A stretch of DNA of 64,000 nt from Flexilinea sp. (lineage in GTDB: Bacteria; Chloroflexota; Anaerolineae; Anaerolineales; Anaerolineaceae), in NCBI GenBank assembly GCA_026645735.1, contig JAPKMT010000013.1, positions 1 through 64,000 of the forward strand, written 5' to 3'. Under the pieces are notes generated by a model that did not search any database, was not told where the DNA came from, and saw only the letters and a list, made by a program, of their open reading frames with translations. Positions 18,491 through 28,509 of the stretch are shown here, piece by piece (position 1 is the stretch's first letter; each line of letters begins with the position of its first letter). The position numbers were made by a program, and so were the translations under genes.

Positions 18491-20203
18491 ATGTCAATGA
18501 AATATTCTGAAAAACAAAAGCGGATCTTTGATTCCGTAAGAAACTCTTTGACAGATTTATTGTCAGCCGCATCTCAGACAAACATTCCGGTTGATCAGAT
18601 ATATCCCCTGAAAGAAACGCTGAAAGCGCTTGAAGACAAATTTCTCATCGTGGTAGTCGGTGAATTCAACGCAGGAAAATCGTCCTTTGTCAACGTACTG
18701 CTTGATACAGAATTGCTGGAAGAAGGAGTTACACCAACAACTGCCAACATTCAGCTTATCCGATATGGAGAAGATACCCACGTTTCATTGATTGAAGATT
18801 GGGGTGTTTCCATACAACTGCCTTCTCCACTGCTGGAGTCAATCAGTTTTGTGGATACGCCAGGAACTAATACAATCATCACAGAACATGAAATCCTGAC
18901 AAAATGGTTTCTCCCCAAAGCAGATTTGGTCATTTTTCTTTCATCAGCAGACCGTCCCTACTCAGAAAGTGAAAACAAATTTCTGCTGAATATCAAAGAA
19001 TGGGGCAAGAAAATCATCATCGTACTAAACAAAATTGATTTGATGCAGACACATCAGGAAACTGAAAGAGTAATCAGTTTTGTAAAAGAAAATGCAGACA
19101 GACAGTTGAAAAGTGATGTAGCCGTATTTGCGCTCAGCTCGAAAATGGCAAAACAAGCCCGAAAAGAATCATCGGAAGAATTGTGGGTTCAAAGCGGTTT
19201 CTACCTTCTGGAAAAATACATACAGGAAAAATTAGATGAAACAGCCCGATTCCAACTAAAAATGGAATCTTCTTTGAACATCGGAGAACGTCTGGCAGAC
19301 CAGTGTTCCGATCTCTTGTCTAATGAGCTTAAGTTCTATCAGGAAGATCAGGAACTGGCCAGTTCAATCCAGAATCAGGTTCAGATTTATCAGAAAGATA
19401 TGCAAAAGGAAATTGATCGTTCAATGAAGGAAATTGATTCGATTTTTTCCGAAATTAAAAAACAGGGAAGCGATTATTTTGAGAATTTGTTTCGAGTGAA
19501 AAATCTTCCCAACATCATGAAGAAAGAAAAAAATCAAATTGCTTTTCAAGAACAGGTTCTCAAAAATCTGCCGACAGAAATTGAACGGAAAACAACCGAA
19601 ATGGTTGAGATGATTTATTTGCAGCAGCAGCAAATGACACAATCGTTTCGAAAACAAATTGAGATGCGCAAAACACAATTCACGGGTACAGAAATTTCCT
19701 CAAGAGATCAGATCGAAAGATCATCACTGCTCCAGAAAATGCAGGCTTCAATCGATGAAATGCTGGAAAAGATGGAACATGACATGGCAGCCAATATTGG
19801 CATGAAACACATTCAAACTGCAGTTACTACAGCATTAGCCATCGAAGTTTCAGCGATTGGAATTGGGGCTGCATTAACGCTGATTGCCACGACTGTGGCA
19901 GCCGATATTTTAAGTATTGTTGCTGCATTCTGGATCGGAATTGCCGGTTTTTTGGTTTTACCATACTATCGAAAGAAATCACAAAAAGAATTTGAAAATC
20001 AGATTACTGATATAAAACTACGCCTGACAGATTCTCTATCAAGAGAATTTACCTCGGAGATCAACTCACAGGCGGATCATCTGGACAAAGCGATAGAACC
20101 ATTCCAGCGATTCGTTCAAAGTGCCATTCAGCGTGTACAGGGGCAAATGCAGCAGATGACTGCCATCCTGAAACAGATATCCGAAATAAAAACAGATTTA
20201 TAG
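18491..20203 (+). CDS. Dynamin-like GTPase
   Basis: 570 residues. GTPase motifs: G1 GEFNAGKSS (57-65), G3 DTPGT (122-126), G4 NKID (180-183). A long coiled-coil stalk follows (about 260-430). A pair of adjacent hydrophobic helices near 445-490 probably forms a membrane hairpin, and a short helical tail closes the protein. This is the layout of bacterial dynamin-like proteins, which remodel or protect membranes. Usual partners come as adjacent pairs; here it stands alone, so homo-oligomer action is likely. Confidence 0.88.
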   Translation: MSMKYSEKQKRIFDSVRNSLTDLLSAASQTNIPVDQIYPLKETLKALEDKFLIVVVGEFNAGKSSFVNVLLDTELLEEGVTPTTANIQLIRYGEDTHVSLIEDWGVSIQLPSPLLESISFVDTPGTNTIITEHEILTKWFLPKADLVIFLSSADRPYSESENKFLLNIKEWGKKIIIVLNKIDLMQTHQETERVISFVKENADRQLKSDVAVFALSSKMAKQARKESSEELWVQSGFYLLEKYIQEKLDETARFQLKMESSLNIGERLADQCSDLLSNELKFYQEDQELASSIQNQVQIYQKDMQKEIDRSMKEIDSIFSEIKKQGSDYFENLFRVKNLPNIMKKEKNQIAFQEQVLKNLPTEIERKTTEMVEMIYLQQQQMTQSFRKQIEMRKTQFTGTEISSRDQIERSSLLQKMQASIDEMLEKMEHDMAANIGMKHIQTAVTTALAIEVSAIGIGAALTLIATTVAADILSIVAAFWIGIAGFLVLPYYRKKSQKEFENQITDIKLRLTDSLSREFTSEINSQADHLDKAIEPFQRFVQSAIQRVQGQMQQMTAILKQISEIKTDL

Positions 20204-20265
20204 GATTTGATGCTTCTGACTTTTGATGAAACGGAAGCGATCGGTCAATATGTCAATACCAGTCT

Positions 20266-20398
20266 CAGTAATTCGAAATTTGGAAAAGCCTGATGAGAAA
20301 AAAGAAAAAACTTGTTGTTGTGTTGTTTTTACGCAAAGCGCAAAAACAACACAACAACAAATAATTCTCCCCATATTTCGAATAGCTGTGCCAGTCTG
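20266..20398. repeat. Dispersed palindromic element, full copy between convergent genes
   Basis: Outer arms CAGTAATTCGAAATTTGG and CCATATTTCGAATAGCTG; the internal stem of ~23 bp lies at 20312-20360 with an AAA loop. This is the only full copy that is not upstream of a gene: it separates the ends of the dynamin gene and the GT-C gene. Confidence 0.88.
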
Positions 20399-20434
20399 GA
20401 ATCGACTGCATCGGCTGATTTTTGATTAATGATA

Positions 20435-21829
20435 TTACGATGCAGCGGACTTATCCAAGAATCCATTATTTTTCCTTTTCGGTACGAAAAAAAGTCCGAT
20501 ATAAATCGCTTGCAGCATAGAAACTGATAACCGAAAGCGTGAATAAGTTCCAAATCCATTGGGACCGGCATGAATAACCAAAAAATAAATCATCACGCAA
20601 AGCAATGATAAATTCAATTGCCAGGGCAAACCCAAATTAAAAGACCGTTGTATTCCCAAAAATGTGAACAACAGAATTACAAACAGCCATACCAGGTTCA
20701 ATATGGTCAGGAAACTGTACGGGACTTTCAGAAAATTCAAAACCCTTTCGAATAAACTGGAAGAGGTTAAAAAATTGGATTTCAAATTCGCAATATAAGC
20801 CCGGAACGGCGGATGGATTTGCGCAATGTCAAAAAGCCCGGGATACAATAATATATAACCGACACCTTTCAGGTTCAGGAACAGATAAACAGGAACATTC
20901 GCTGTGATTATTTCTGCAGCTATCATCCGTTGAGCTTCCTGTAAAGACATCGTTTGTGTCAATTTTCCAATTTCCGGGTTGTTTTTGAGTTTTTCCTGTT
21001 CCTGGTAAAACGAAGTTCCATTTTTTTCTGCAAGTATTCCAGCAGCATGATAAGCAAATAAGTTTTCTTCTTGAATCGCTGAAAAACCTGAATATCCGGT
21101 TGCCTTTTCATTCCGCATCTGCCACAAGAATTCAGGTAAAAGTCCTATCAGCAGCAGGAGAATAGCATAAATTACACCTTTTCCCCTCATTTTTTGCAGG
21201 GAAAAATACAATAGAACGACAACTGCAAGAAGTATCGGCAGATACAATCCGGCAGGGCGTATAAAAGTACCTGTGGAAAAAAAGAATGCTGCAAAGGAAA
21301 GATGTGTAATTTTTTCCTTTAGAAAAAAAAGAATCAGAAAAAAGACTGACAATAAGAGAATAGATTGGGAGAGAGAATCAGAAAGAATGAAAAAACAAAA
21401 ATAAATATCATGCAGGTTAAGCGCAGCAACCAGACTTCCCAAACAGGCTGCCTTTAAATTACCGCTGAGTATCCAGATAGCTTTATAAAGAACAACCACA
21501 GAAAAGATATTTATCAACAATTGGATGATAATCGCTGCCCAAATCCAGTTTGTCTTAAATATAATTTTACAAAAAGACAGAAACATGGGATATCCGGGAG
21601 TTCTGTAAATATCCGGCTGCATTTGTTGATTGAGGTATTTTCCCTGATTCAGGATCGAATCAGCAGGTGCGACATAGGTTAATGAATCAGGGTAATGATT
21701 CAGAGAAAAATTATCGGAAAAACCTGCATGAAGAAAAGCAACAAAAAACAGAAAACGGATTAGAATTGACAACAGTACCAAAAAAATCAGAAAACGAAAA
21801 TTTCGTTTCGGGCAATAAATATTTTTCAT
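20435..21829 (-). CDS. Polytopic GT-C (PMT_2-like) glycosyltransferase
   Basis: 464 residues with about 10-11 hydrophobic helices. The first external loop contains HYPDSLTYVAPADSILNQGK and RTPGYPMFLSF, the acidic and RxPGYP-type pattern of family 39-like membrane glycosyltransferases using lipid-linked sugars. No sugar-lipid biosynthesis gene is adjacent. It is transcribed divergently from dnaG. Confidence 0.75.
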   Translation of the reverse strand: MKNIYCPKRNFRFLIFLVLLSILIRFLFFVAFLHAGFSDNFSLNHYPDSLTYVAPADSILNQGKYLNQQMQPDIYRTPGYPMFLSFCKIIFKTNWIWAAIIIQLLINIFSVVVLYKAIWILSGNLKAACLGSLVAALNLHDIYFCFFILSDSLSQSILLLSVFFLILFFLKEKITHLSFAAFFFSTGTFIRPAGLYLPILLAVVVLLYFSLQKMRGKGVIYAILLLLIGLLPEFLWQMRNEKATGYSGFSAIQEENLFAYHAAGILAEKNGTSFYQEQEKLKNNPEIGKLTQTMSLQEAQRMIAAEIITANVPVYLFLNLKGVGYILLYPGLFDIAQIHPPFRAYIANLKSNFLTSSSLFERVLNFLKVPYSFLTILNLVWLFVILLFTFLGIQRSFNLGLPWQLNLSLLCVMIYFLVIHAGPNGFGTYSRFRLSVSMLQAIYIGLFFVPKRKNNGFLDKSAAS

Positions 21830-21926
21830 TCAGAAAACTCATAGAAATGTTGCTGCAGGTTCATTCAGCAAACCTTCTCAGGTAATTTAAGGATAAAATA
21901 CTTCAAGAAAGGATTATATCCTGATT

Positions 21927-21999
21927 CAGCAATTCGAAATATGAAAAGAATTCTATGTTGTTCTTTATTCGAAAAGCCAATCCATATTTCGAATTACTG
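21927..21999. repeat. Short form of the dispersed element
   Basis: 73-bp version with outer arms CAGCAATTCGAAATATG and CCATATTTCGAATTACTG but lacking the central hairpin; only TTCTATGTTGTTC of the left inner arm is kept. Confidence 0.75.
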
Positions 22000-22158
22000 A
22001 TCCTGATTGCCAGTTATTCCCAGAAATGAAAATGCCTGAGCACTACGAAATCAGAAGCGATAATTTCTGCATTTCGATTCTGCATCGATAAAAAAGGTAG
22101 TTCGAAACTGGCGGCGCTGCGCAAGCGGTTTTATTCATGTCAGTAAAGTTTTTGTTAC

Positions 22159-22164
22159 TATAAT
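22159..22164 (+). promoter_or_regulatory. -10 box upstream of dnaG
   Basis: Perfect TATAAT about 60 bp before the dnaG start; no clear -35 box. Confidence 0.4.
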
Positions 22165-22224
22165 AAATCATTGAATTCAAAAATCGTTTTCAAACCATTA
22201 TGAAGAGACAACAGGTATCCACAA

Positions 22225-24204
22225 TTGACCGCTATTGATGAAATCAAAAACAGTGTCGACATCATCGATATTGTTTCGGAAACCGTAAAACTGAGAAGAA
22301 CCGGTAAGAACTTTATCGGATTCTGCCCATTTCACAGCAACACTCACACTCCGGCTTTTGTCGTTTTTCCAGATTCAGGAACATGGAGATGTTTTGGTCA
22401 ATGTGCTGAGGGTGGTGATATCTTTAGCTATTTAATGAAACGAGACAATCTGGACTTTCAGCAGGCATTGCAGTATTTAGCCAGACGCGCTGGAATTCAG
22501 CTTGAATCAACAGCGCCTGAAGATAAAGCAAAAAAAGAATCACAAAAACACTTGAATCAGCTAATGGAAGATGCTGTTTCGTTCTTTCAGAACAACCTGC
22601 AGCACCATCCGGCTGGAAAACCTGCGGCTGATTATCTGAGGGGACGTGGATTATCCGCCGAAACCATCGAATCTTTTCGGTTAGGCTACGCATTGGAATC
22701 CTGGGACAGCATGCTGCAGAATATGTTGTCAAAAGGATATAACCGGGAGGATCTAATTCAGGTCGGATTAGTCAGCGAACAGCGCGACGATAAAGGGGAT
22801 GTCATCCAGGGTGGCCGGATCTACGATCGATTTCGAAACAGAATCATGATTCCGATCTGTGATTCACAAGGTAATCCAACCGGTTTCGGCGCCCGCATTC
22901 TGAATCCCAATGATTCTCCAAAATTTTTGAATTCTCCACAAACGGTTCTGTTTGACAAAGGGAAGACACTGTTTGGTTTGGATCGGGCAAAAAGATCGAT
23001 TCGAGAAAAGAATCAGGCAGTGATTGTAGAAGGTTATCTGGATGTAATTCTCCTCCATCAGGCTGGTTTTACCAATACAATATCACCAATGGGGACTGCA
23101 CTTGGCGAATTTCAGGTCAAACAAATTGCTCGCCAATCGCGCCAGATAATCCTGGCATTGGATGCCGATGCAGCCGGCGATCAGGCAACCCTCAAAGGGA
23201 TAGAATTGATGCGTACTTCATTAAAAGGGAATGAAGAAGATTTCATTTCTGAAAGCAAAGATTTAATTCGGCATGAAAACAAACTCAATACCGATATCCG
23301 CATCACACGTCTCCCGACAGGAATGGATCCGGACGAAATTGTGTTACGAAATCCTGATGAGTGGAATCAAATTCTCAATGAAGCCAAACCAATTGTCATC
23401 TATATGATGGAATCCCTGGGAGAAGGGAGAAATCTAAATGATGCCAAAGTCAAAAGCGACATAGCGGACCAGATTCTGCCGTTGATTTTCGAAGTCCCGG
23501 ATGCGATTGAAAGGGAGACATACCGCCAGCAGCTTGCCCGGTTTTTGAAGATTGATGAGAATCTTCTGAGATATTCCCGTAAAAACTATGGAAAAAACAA
23601 AATCGAAAAGGCAAGAGCAGTTTTCCCTGATAAACCAAATCTTGGAACAAAATCTGAATTGATTTTTGATCCAAAAGCCGGTTTTTACAATAAAGAAATT
23701 ACAATTATGCAATACCTGTATCACTTTTATGATTCTCCTGGTTCTTTTGCCAAGATAGACCGAATTTTTCGCGAATACCGTTTGAAACCACTCCAAAAAG
23801 AAGATTTTGAACAGACTGATTTGCGTGAGATTGTTTCCTGCTATTTCTATGGCATCAATCAGGATGAAGAGTTGAGTACTCAAAAATATATTCGGGATCA
23901 TATTCCGGAAACCGTGAGAGATACATTTGCTGCCATTGAACATCCAAATTTTCGTGGCGGAGTTAATCTCGCAGAATTAGATAAAGACATTGCGCGTTCC
24001 ATCGCATTTTTACGAAATGAAAAGTGTGTGTTCAATATCATTGAAGTCCAAACGATATGCAAGGACAGCGACAAATCAGAAAAAGAGTTATCTGAATACC
24101 AGATGATTTTGGACCAGTTAAAAAGAGAGCGAAGTTGTTTGGAGAGATTATTGGAAAGCCTGAATCCAAAATATAGTCAGGGGGGGTATGGCGAAAAAGA
24201 ATAA
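22225..24204 (+). CDS. dnaG: DNA primase
   Basis: 659 residues. The N-terminal CHC2 zinc finger ([13 protein letters not shown], then [14 protein letters not shown]), the RNA-polymerase-like catalytic core with TOPRIM motif ([28 protein letters not shown]) and a C-terminal DnaB-binding-type region are all present. It makes RNA primers for replication. The reading frame starts with TTG at 22225, since no ATG precedes the zinc finger. Its end overlaps the rpoD start by 17 bp, so dnaG-rpoD form the classical macromolecular-synthesis pair without rpsU. Confidence 0.95.
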   Translation: MTAIDEIKNSVDIIDIVSETVKLRRTGKNFIGFCPFHSNTHTPAFVVFPDSGTWRCFGQCAEGGDIFSYLMKRDNLDFQQALQYLARRAGIQLESTAPEDKAKKESQKHLNQLMEDAVSFFQNNLQHHPAGKPAADYLRGRGLSAETIESFRLGYALESWDSMLQNMLSKGYNREDLIQVGLVSEQRDDKGDVIQGGRIYDRFRNRIMIPICDSQGNPTGFGARILNPNDSPKFLNSPQTVLFDKGKTLFGLDRAKRSIREKNQAVIVEGYLDVILLHQAGFTNTISPMGTALGEFQVKQIARQSRQIILALDADAAGDQATLKGIELMRTSLKGNEEDFISESKDLIRHENKLNTDIRITRLPTGMDPDEIVLRNPDEWNQILNEAKPIVIYMMESLGEGRNLNDAKVKSDIADQILPLIFEVPDAIERETYRQQLARFLKIDENLLRYSRKNYGKNKIEKARAVFPDKPNLGTKSELIFDPKAGFYNKEITIMQYLYHFYDSPGSFAKIDRIFREYRLKPLQKEDFEQTDLREIVSCYFYGINQDEELSTQKYIRDHIPETVRDTFAAIEHPNFRGGVNLAELDKDIARSIAFLRNEKCVFNIIEVQTICKDSDKSEKELSEYQMILDQLKRERSCLERLLESLNPKYSQGGYGEKE

Positions 24205-25735
24205 CAAAGAAAATGCGGATTATGATGATGATTTTTTGACCGATGAGAAATTAATTTCACAGAATTTTGAATCTGAAGATAACCTGCCTTTTGATTTTTC
24301 CGAAAAAGACGAAGAAGAAATCCTGTCCGGATTTGCTGATGAGGAATCCAGCGAAGGGGAAGCCAGTTATGAAGATCCGGTTCGTCTGTATCTTAAGGAA
24401 ATCGGATTGATTGACTTGTTGGACACTGATAGTGAATTCCGATTGGCGACCTGCATTGAAGCGGATCGCTGCCTGGACAAGCATGAAAATTCGCTGAAAA
24501 ACGCACTGGAAGGTATTTTCTTTCAAAAGCTATATGAGTGCATCTGTAAAGATTTGACAAAAAGTTGGAAGGAATTTCGAAAACAAATTAAAGAGTATGG
24601 ACCAAAAGCGAAAGAACCGGATTTTCCAATGCTGATTAAAGAAGCCCAACAATTATGCAGAACCTGGAAAATCGATGCGCCATCCTATTTACGGTCTTAC
24701 CTGGACAATGGAGTCTGGGGGCAGGATCAGAAATGGGGTTCCGTAGTAACGCCTTTATATGCAGTTTTTTTAAACTTTTATCTGCTGCCCGAAGTGATGC
24801 AGGATTCTTTAGATGAAATCGTGAAAGATAAAAAGAATAAACTGCCGTCAACAAAAGAATTGATCGCTTTAATCCCATGTGAAATTGACCTTGCAGCTCA
24901 GGTTAATAAAGTCCAGATTCAGGCTGAAGTCGCCAACCAGGTGCTCGTCCGGGCAAATTTACGTCTGGTAGTGAGCATTGCAAAACACTATATGGGAAGG
25001 GGTATTTCGTTTTTAGATCTTATTCAAGAAGGTAATATCGGCCTTTTAAGAGCTGTCAACAAATTTGACCCGCGCCGTGGTTTCAAATTCAGCACTTATT
25101 CAACCTGGTGGATCCGTCAGGCAATCAGTCGTTACATTGCTGAACAGGCGAGGTTGATTCGGATTCCAGCGCATATGTTTGATTCCGTGTCAAAACTATT
25201 GAAAATCCAGCGAAATATGGTGCAAAAATTAGGCAGAAACCCGCTGCTGGAAGAATTGGCGATGGAAGCGCAATTCATCGAAGAGAAGGATGTACAAGAG
25301 CTAGCGAAGCTCCAGGAAGATAATCTGCCGCGGGATCCTGACCTGCAAAAAAGAGTCTCTGCAGCGGTCAATAAAGTCCAGAAATTGTTACAGTCCGCAG
25401 AAGAACCTATTTCGTTGGAGCATCCGGTAGGCGATGAAGAAAGCGGACAATTAGGCGATTTTATTGAAGACGAAGATGCTCTTGGACCCATGGATGCAGC
25501 TTCACGCGAATTATTAAGGGATCAGGTCCAGAAAACACTGGATATTCTCACAGAGAGAGAACGCCAGGTTCTCGAATTACGATTCGGATTAACGGATGGA
25601 GAGGAAAGGACATTGGAAGAAGTCAGCAAAATGTTTGACATTACCCGGGAAAGGGTACGACAGATTGAAGCAAAAGCCCTGCGAAAATTACGTCATCCGA
25701 TGCGCAGCAGACTTCTTCGGGAATATTTTTCATAA
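24188..25735 (+). CDS. rpoD: RNA polymerase primary sigma factor
   Basis: 515-residue group 1 sigma-70. After an acidic N-terminus comes region 1.2 ([18 protein letters not shown]), then regions 2.1-2.4 ([35 protein letters not shown]) and regions 4.1-4.2 ([31 protein letters not shown]). It directs RNA polymerase to the TTGACA/TATAAT promoters seen in the window. The ATG lies inside dnaG with an AGGGGGG Shine-Dalgarno. Confidence 0.96.
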   Translation: MAKKNNKENADYDDDFLTDEKLISQNFESEDNLPFDFSEKDEEEILSGFADEESSEGEASYEDPVRLYLKEIGLIDLLDTDSEFRLATCIEADRCLDKHENSLKNALEGIFFQKLYECICKDLTKSWKEFRKQIKEYGPKAKEPDFPMLIKEAQQLCRTWKIDAPSYLRSYLDNGVWGQDQKWGSVVTPLYAVFLNFYLLPEVMQDSLDEIVKDKKNKLPSTKELIALIPCEIDLAAQVNKVQIQAEVANQVLVRANLRLVVSIAKHYMGRGISFLDLIQEGNIGLLRAVNKFDPRRGFKFSTYSTWWIRQAISRYIAEQARLIRIPAHMFDSVSKLLKIQRNMVQKLGRNPLLEELAMEAQFIEEKDVQELAKLQEDNLPRDPDLQKRVSAAVNKVQKLLQSAEEPISLEHPVGDEESGQLGDFIEDEDALGPMDAASRELLRDQVQKTLDILTERERQVLELRFGLTDGEERTLEEVSKMFDITRERVRQIEAKALRKLRHPMRSRLLREYFS

Positions 25736-26239
25736 ATGGATGATTACTATCATAATTTTCATAAAATTATCGGCAGTTTTCCGGTTGTGGAGTTTTCCGC
25801 CTTACTCTGTTTGACAGATCCTCAAGGAAATCTGTTGCTGATTCGGGATGAAAGAGAAACATATTGGAAACTCCCGGGTGGAGAGATTTTGCCTGGTGAA
25901 AGTTTGATTGATTGTCTGCGACGCACAGTTTTTGATAAAACGGGCATTTACCTGGAAAGTGCCGTTCTATTAAAACTTTTTACCGGAAAAAATTTGAGTT
26001 TTATATCGGATGAGAATGCAAATATCTCCCCCGTTGTAGCAATGTTTCTTCCCAAAAAAGTGCGCGGCACTTTGAAAAGGAACCTGGAACGGGAAATGCG
26101 TTTTTTTGCAACCTGGAATATCCCGGAGGGAAAAATTTATCCACCTATGAAAGCCTCTGTTCAATTCTTCATTGAAAACTTTCCTGGTGGAATTCCTTTG
26201 AAACCTTTTGATTTCGATGGCTTTTCGGAAGAAACCTGA
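25736..26239 (+). CDS. Nudix-fold protein with degenerate Nudix box
   Basis: 167 residues starting on the base after the rpoD stop, so it is probably translated by re-initiation. The fold is visible (LLIRDERETYWKLPGGEILPGE), but the Nudix box, normally G-x5-E-x7-REUxEExGU, reads G-x5-E-x7-RTVFDKTGI. The metal-binding glutamates are replaced by Thr64, Asp67 and Lys68. Catalysis of nucleoside-diphosphate hydrolysis is therefore doubtful; a regulatory or binding role is possible. It converges on the ACP gene with 11 bp between stops. Confidence 0.75.
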   Translation: MDDYYHNFHKIIGSFPVVEFSALLCLTDPQGNLLLIRDERETYWKLPGGEILPGESLIDCLRRTVFDKTGIYLESAVLLKLFTGKNLSFISDENANISPVVAMFLPKKVRGTLKRNLEREMRFFATWNIPEGKIYPPMKASVQFFIENFPGGIPLKPFDFDGFSEET

Positions 26240-26250
26240 TTGATTTTGAC

Positions 26251-26508
26251 CTAATGAATTCCAGATTCCTGCTTCTCAATAATAAACATAGCCAGTTCTT
26301 CGATTGTGTCGAAAGAATCAGAATTCAGTTCATAGTCATCAATATGAACACCGAAAATTTCTTCCACCATCAGCGCTAAATCAACCAGATTGAAAGAATC
26401 GATTAATCCGCTGGAGATCAATGGTTCATCAAACTGCAGCTCTCTTTTTGGCTGCTGAATGATTTCATTTTTTATCTTTTCGGTGAGGATTTCAATAGTT
26501 TGGTTCAT
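26251..26508 (-). CDS. Acyl carrier protein of the DltX/MBOAT operon
   Basis: 85 residues, acidic and helical, with the carrier motif SSGLIDSFNLVDL giving Ser38 for 4'-phosphopantetheine. In D-alanylation systems the analogous protein is DltC, which hands the acyl group to DltB. The last gene of a tight minus-strand operon; it begins 9 bp after the preceding stop with a GGAAA Shine-Dalgarno. Which acyl group it carries and which ligase loads it are not shown by the window; no dltA-like adenylating enzyme is present. Confidence 0.85.
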   Translation of the reverse strand: MNQTIEILTEKIKNEIIQQPKRELQFDEPLISSGLIDSFNLVDLALMVEEIFGVHIDDYELNSDSFDTIEELAMFIIEKQESGIH

Positions 26509-26517
26509 TGTTTCCTT

Positions 26518-27387
26518 TCAGTTTTCTGAAATATCTTTTATCGTTTGCAGTACTTTATCGAGCAATTGCATTGCAGTCAGATTCCGATAAGTCCATGCAT
26601 ATTGAAAAGACTCCGGATCTGAAAAATCTTCTTTATAAAATGTCAAATGAATTCCATCTTCAACCAATCCATGATTGGGAAGATCTTGGATTGCTGCCCA
26701 AAAATTCCAAAGCGGAATATCGTATTCAGCTGCCAGATCCGCAATATCCTGATTGATAGAATAATTCTTTTCGACATTATCAGCTTTTGTCATCAGGATC
26801 GGAAGTCTGCTTTGTGAAATTGTCAGATTGATGATTTCACGGAGATTCTCTTTAAATGAGGGTTGGTTGTATCCATCATTTGTTCCGAGAGAAATTAATA
26901 CAAAAGCCGGATTATTGATCCGATATTCACAGATAATCGGGACTTCTCCGGCTTCACAAATCGAATAATCCGTCCAGTAGTTTGATAATACGGACGCAGC
27001 AGAAAAACCAGGTTTTGCAGCCAGGCTGCGCCGTCCAAAAGATCCCCGGAAAAAATCAATAACCGGTTGTAATTGATCAACATACGTGCCGAGGTTAAAG
27101 TACCGTTGATCCAGATCATAGTTGCTAAGATACCAGTCTGTACTGGTATCACAGTCGCCGACCTTGGAAAAAGCCTTTGGATTGTTCCCTCTCTTCAGCC
27201 CATTGGATAAAATTTCCCTGGCTGTCTCAGAAAAATCAGGGATGATCGGAAGGTTTTGCCAGGTCATGCCATAATCAGACGGTGCCTGGTCTTCAGCCGT
27301 CTGAAAAAAAGAAAAACCTGATAAAAGGAAACCTATTAATAAAAGAATGATGGAATTGCGTGAATGATGAGGTTTGGGTTTTTTCAT
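26518..27387 (-). CDS. SGNH-fold protein with Cys in the nucleophile position
   Basis: 289 residues from the ATG at 27387, with an N-terminal membrane anchor (about 12-29). SGNH blocks are visible: SKVGDCDTS (block I, Cys79 where GDS has Ser), LISLGTNDG (block III GxND) and VEDGIHLT (block V DxxH). The GDC codon is TGT, so this is a real Cys. It is paralogous to 30790-31896. It sits between the DltD-like SGNH gene and the ACP gene, 10 bp after the former. It may be a second acyltransferase or a catalytically altered accessory. Confidence 0.75.
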   Translation of the reverse strand: MKKPKPHHSRNSIILLLIGFLLSGFSFFQTAEDQAPSDYGMTWQNLPIIPDFSETAREILSNGLKRGNNPKAFSKVGDCDTSTDWYLSNYDLDQRYFNLGTYVDQLQPVIDFFRGSFGRRSLAAKPGFSAASVLSNYWTDYSICEAGEVPIICEYRINNPAFVLISLGTNDGYNQPSFKENLREIINLTISQSRLPILMTKADNVEKNYSINQDIADLAAEYDIPLWNFWAAIQDLPNHGLVEDGIHLTFYKEDFSDPESFQYAWTYRNLTAMQLLDKVLQTIKDISEN

Positions 27388-27397
27388 GACTAGTAAA

Positions 27398-28501
27398 TCA
27401 ATTAAGGATGCTTTCCATCGCATCTGACAATAACTTTTGTATTTTTTCTGCACCCGTTGCGTCATAATGAATGGCGCTGTTTGAAAAATCAGAGGGTGGT
27501 AAAACATCCCACACATCAAGGACAGGCCATTGATTTGATTTACAGGTTTTTAATAAAGTCTCACGCCATACGTCATATGCCTGCCGCGGGTAGTAGAAAT
27601 TATAGCGGATTTCTGAATTTTTTCCATGACTCATTAATATTGGTTCATTCATGATTAAAATCGGAATTGGTCCTGCCAGCCGATGTGCTGCAGATAAAAT
27701 GTCCCATTCCATCATTTCATCCGGATATGGACCTTCAATCCCATGAAACATAGCGTCTGGATCGAGGTCCGTCATTGGTTTTGGATACTCCGAGGGATAA
27801 TTCTGATCGATTCCTGTCCCAGCCCACATAAATCCATACAACTGCAGACGGATCAGATCCGCCAGGTCACGCCGCTGTCCTAACAACGTCATCGCATAAC
27901 GATCCGGAGTGATTGATGCCGGCAGCCAGGCAGCATGTAAATCAGTTTTCTGAGCAATGGAAAGAAATTCCGACAGATTATTCTCTACCAGCGCTGTTGA
28001 CAATTGTTTGTCAAATGGGAATGATTCCATCGTCATCGACCAGACAATGAGATCCGGCTGATATTGGATCGCGCGATTAAGAATTAACAAATCTTTGGAT
28101 AATGCCAATGTCGGATATGCCAGATTATACGTTTGGATTTTCATTTTTTTGCCGTGGATCATCATTTCCTGTCGGTCCAAGCGTCCGGGAAGTGTCTCTT
28201 CCGGTTTCAATAAAGTTCCCCATAAAGAGGAATCTCCGATAAAAAGAACCCGAAAATCCTCATCCTGTTTTTCTGCACGATGTAGTTTGTGAGAGGCAAA
28301 CATCGCATCCAGATTGTTCAGACTGAAGTTATATGCGATTCGCGGATTTTCTCCAAAAGGCAATCTTTCTCTTCCAGGAAAAATCCAGTTATAAAAGCTG
28401 ATTTTCCCAAGCCATTGGACCGGTTGGGTCAGTGAATAAAGAACCAGTAGAACGAAAAGTATGAGCAGAGATTTACAGATGATGCGGAAAATTTTATTCA
28501 T
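27398..28501 (-). CDS. DltD-like SGNH acyltransferase
   Basis: 367 residues. One N-terminal membrane helix (about 5-25) puts the SGNH domain outside. Block I is LFIGDSSLWGTLL with an intact Ser, and the C-terminal His lies in SAIHYDATGAEKI. With an MBOAT partner such proteins (DltD, AlgX/AlgJ-type) place the acyl group on the surface polymer. The ATG at 28501 is used because a longer frame would overlap the MBOAT gene end; the gap to that stop is 8 bp. Confidence 0.8.
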   Translation of the reverse strand: MNKIFRIICKSLLILFVLLVLYSLTQPVQWLGKISFYNWIFPGRERLPFGENPRIAYNFSLNNLDAMFASHKLHRAEKQDEDFRVLFIGDSSLWGTLLKPEETLPGRLDRQEMMIHGKKMKIQTYNLAYPTLALSKDLLILNRAIQYQPDLIVWSMTMESFPFDKQLSTALVENNLSEFLSIAQKTDLHAAWLPASITPDRYAMTLLGQRRDLADLIRLQLYGFMWAGTGIDQNYPSEYPKPMTDLDPDAMFHGIEGPYPDEMMEWDILSAAHRLAGPIPILIMNEPILMSHGKNSEIRYNFYYPRQAYDVWRETLLKTCKSNQWPVLDVWDVLPPSDFSNSAIHYDATGAEKIQKLLSDAMESILN

Positions 28502-28509
28502 AATGGCCT

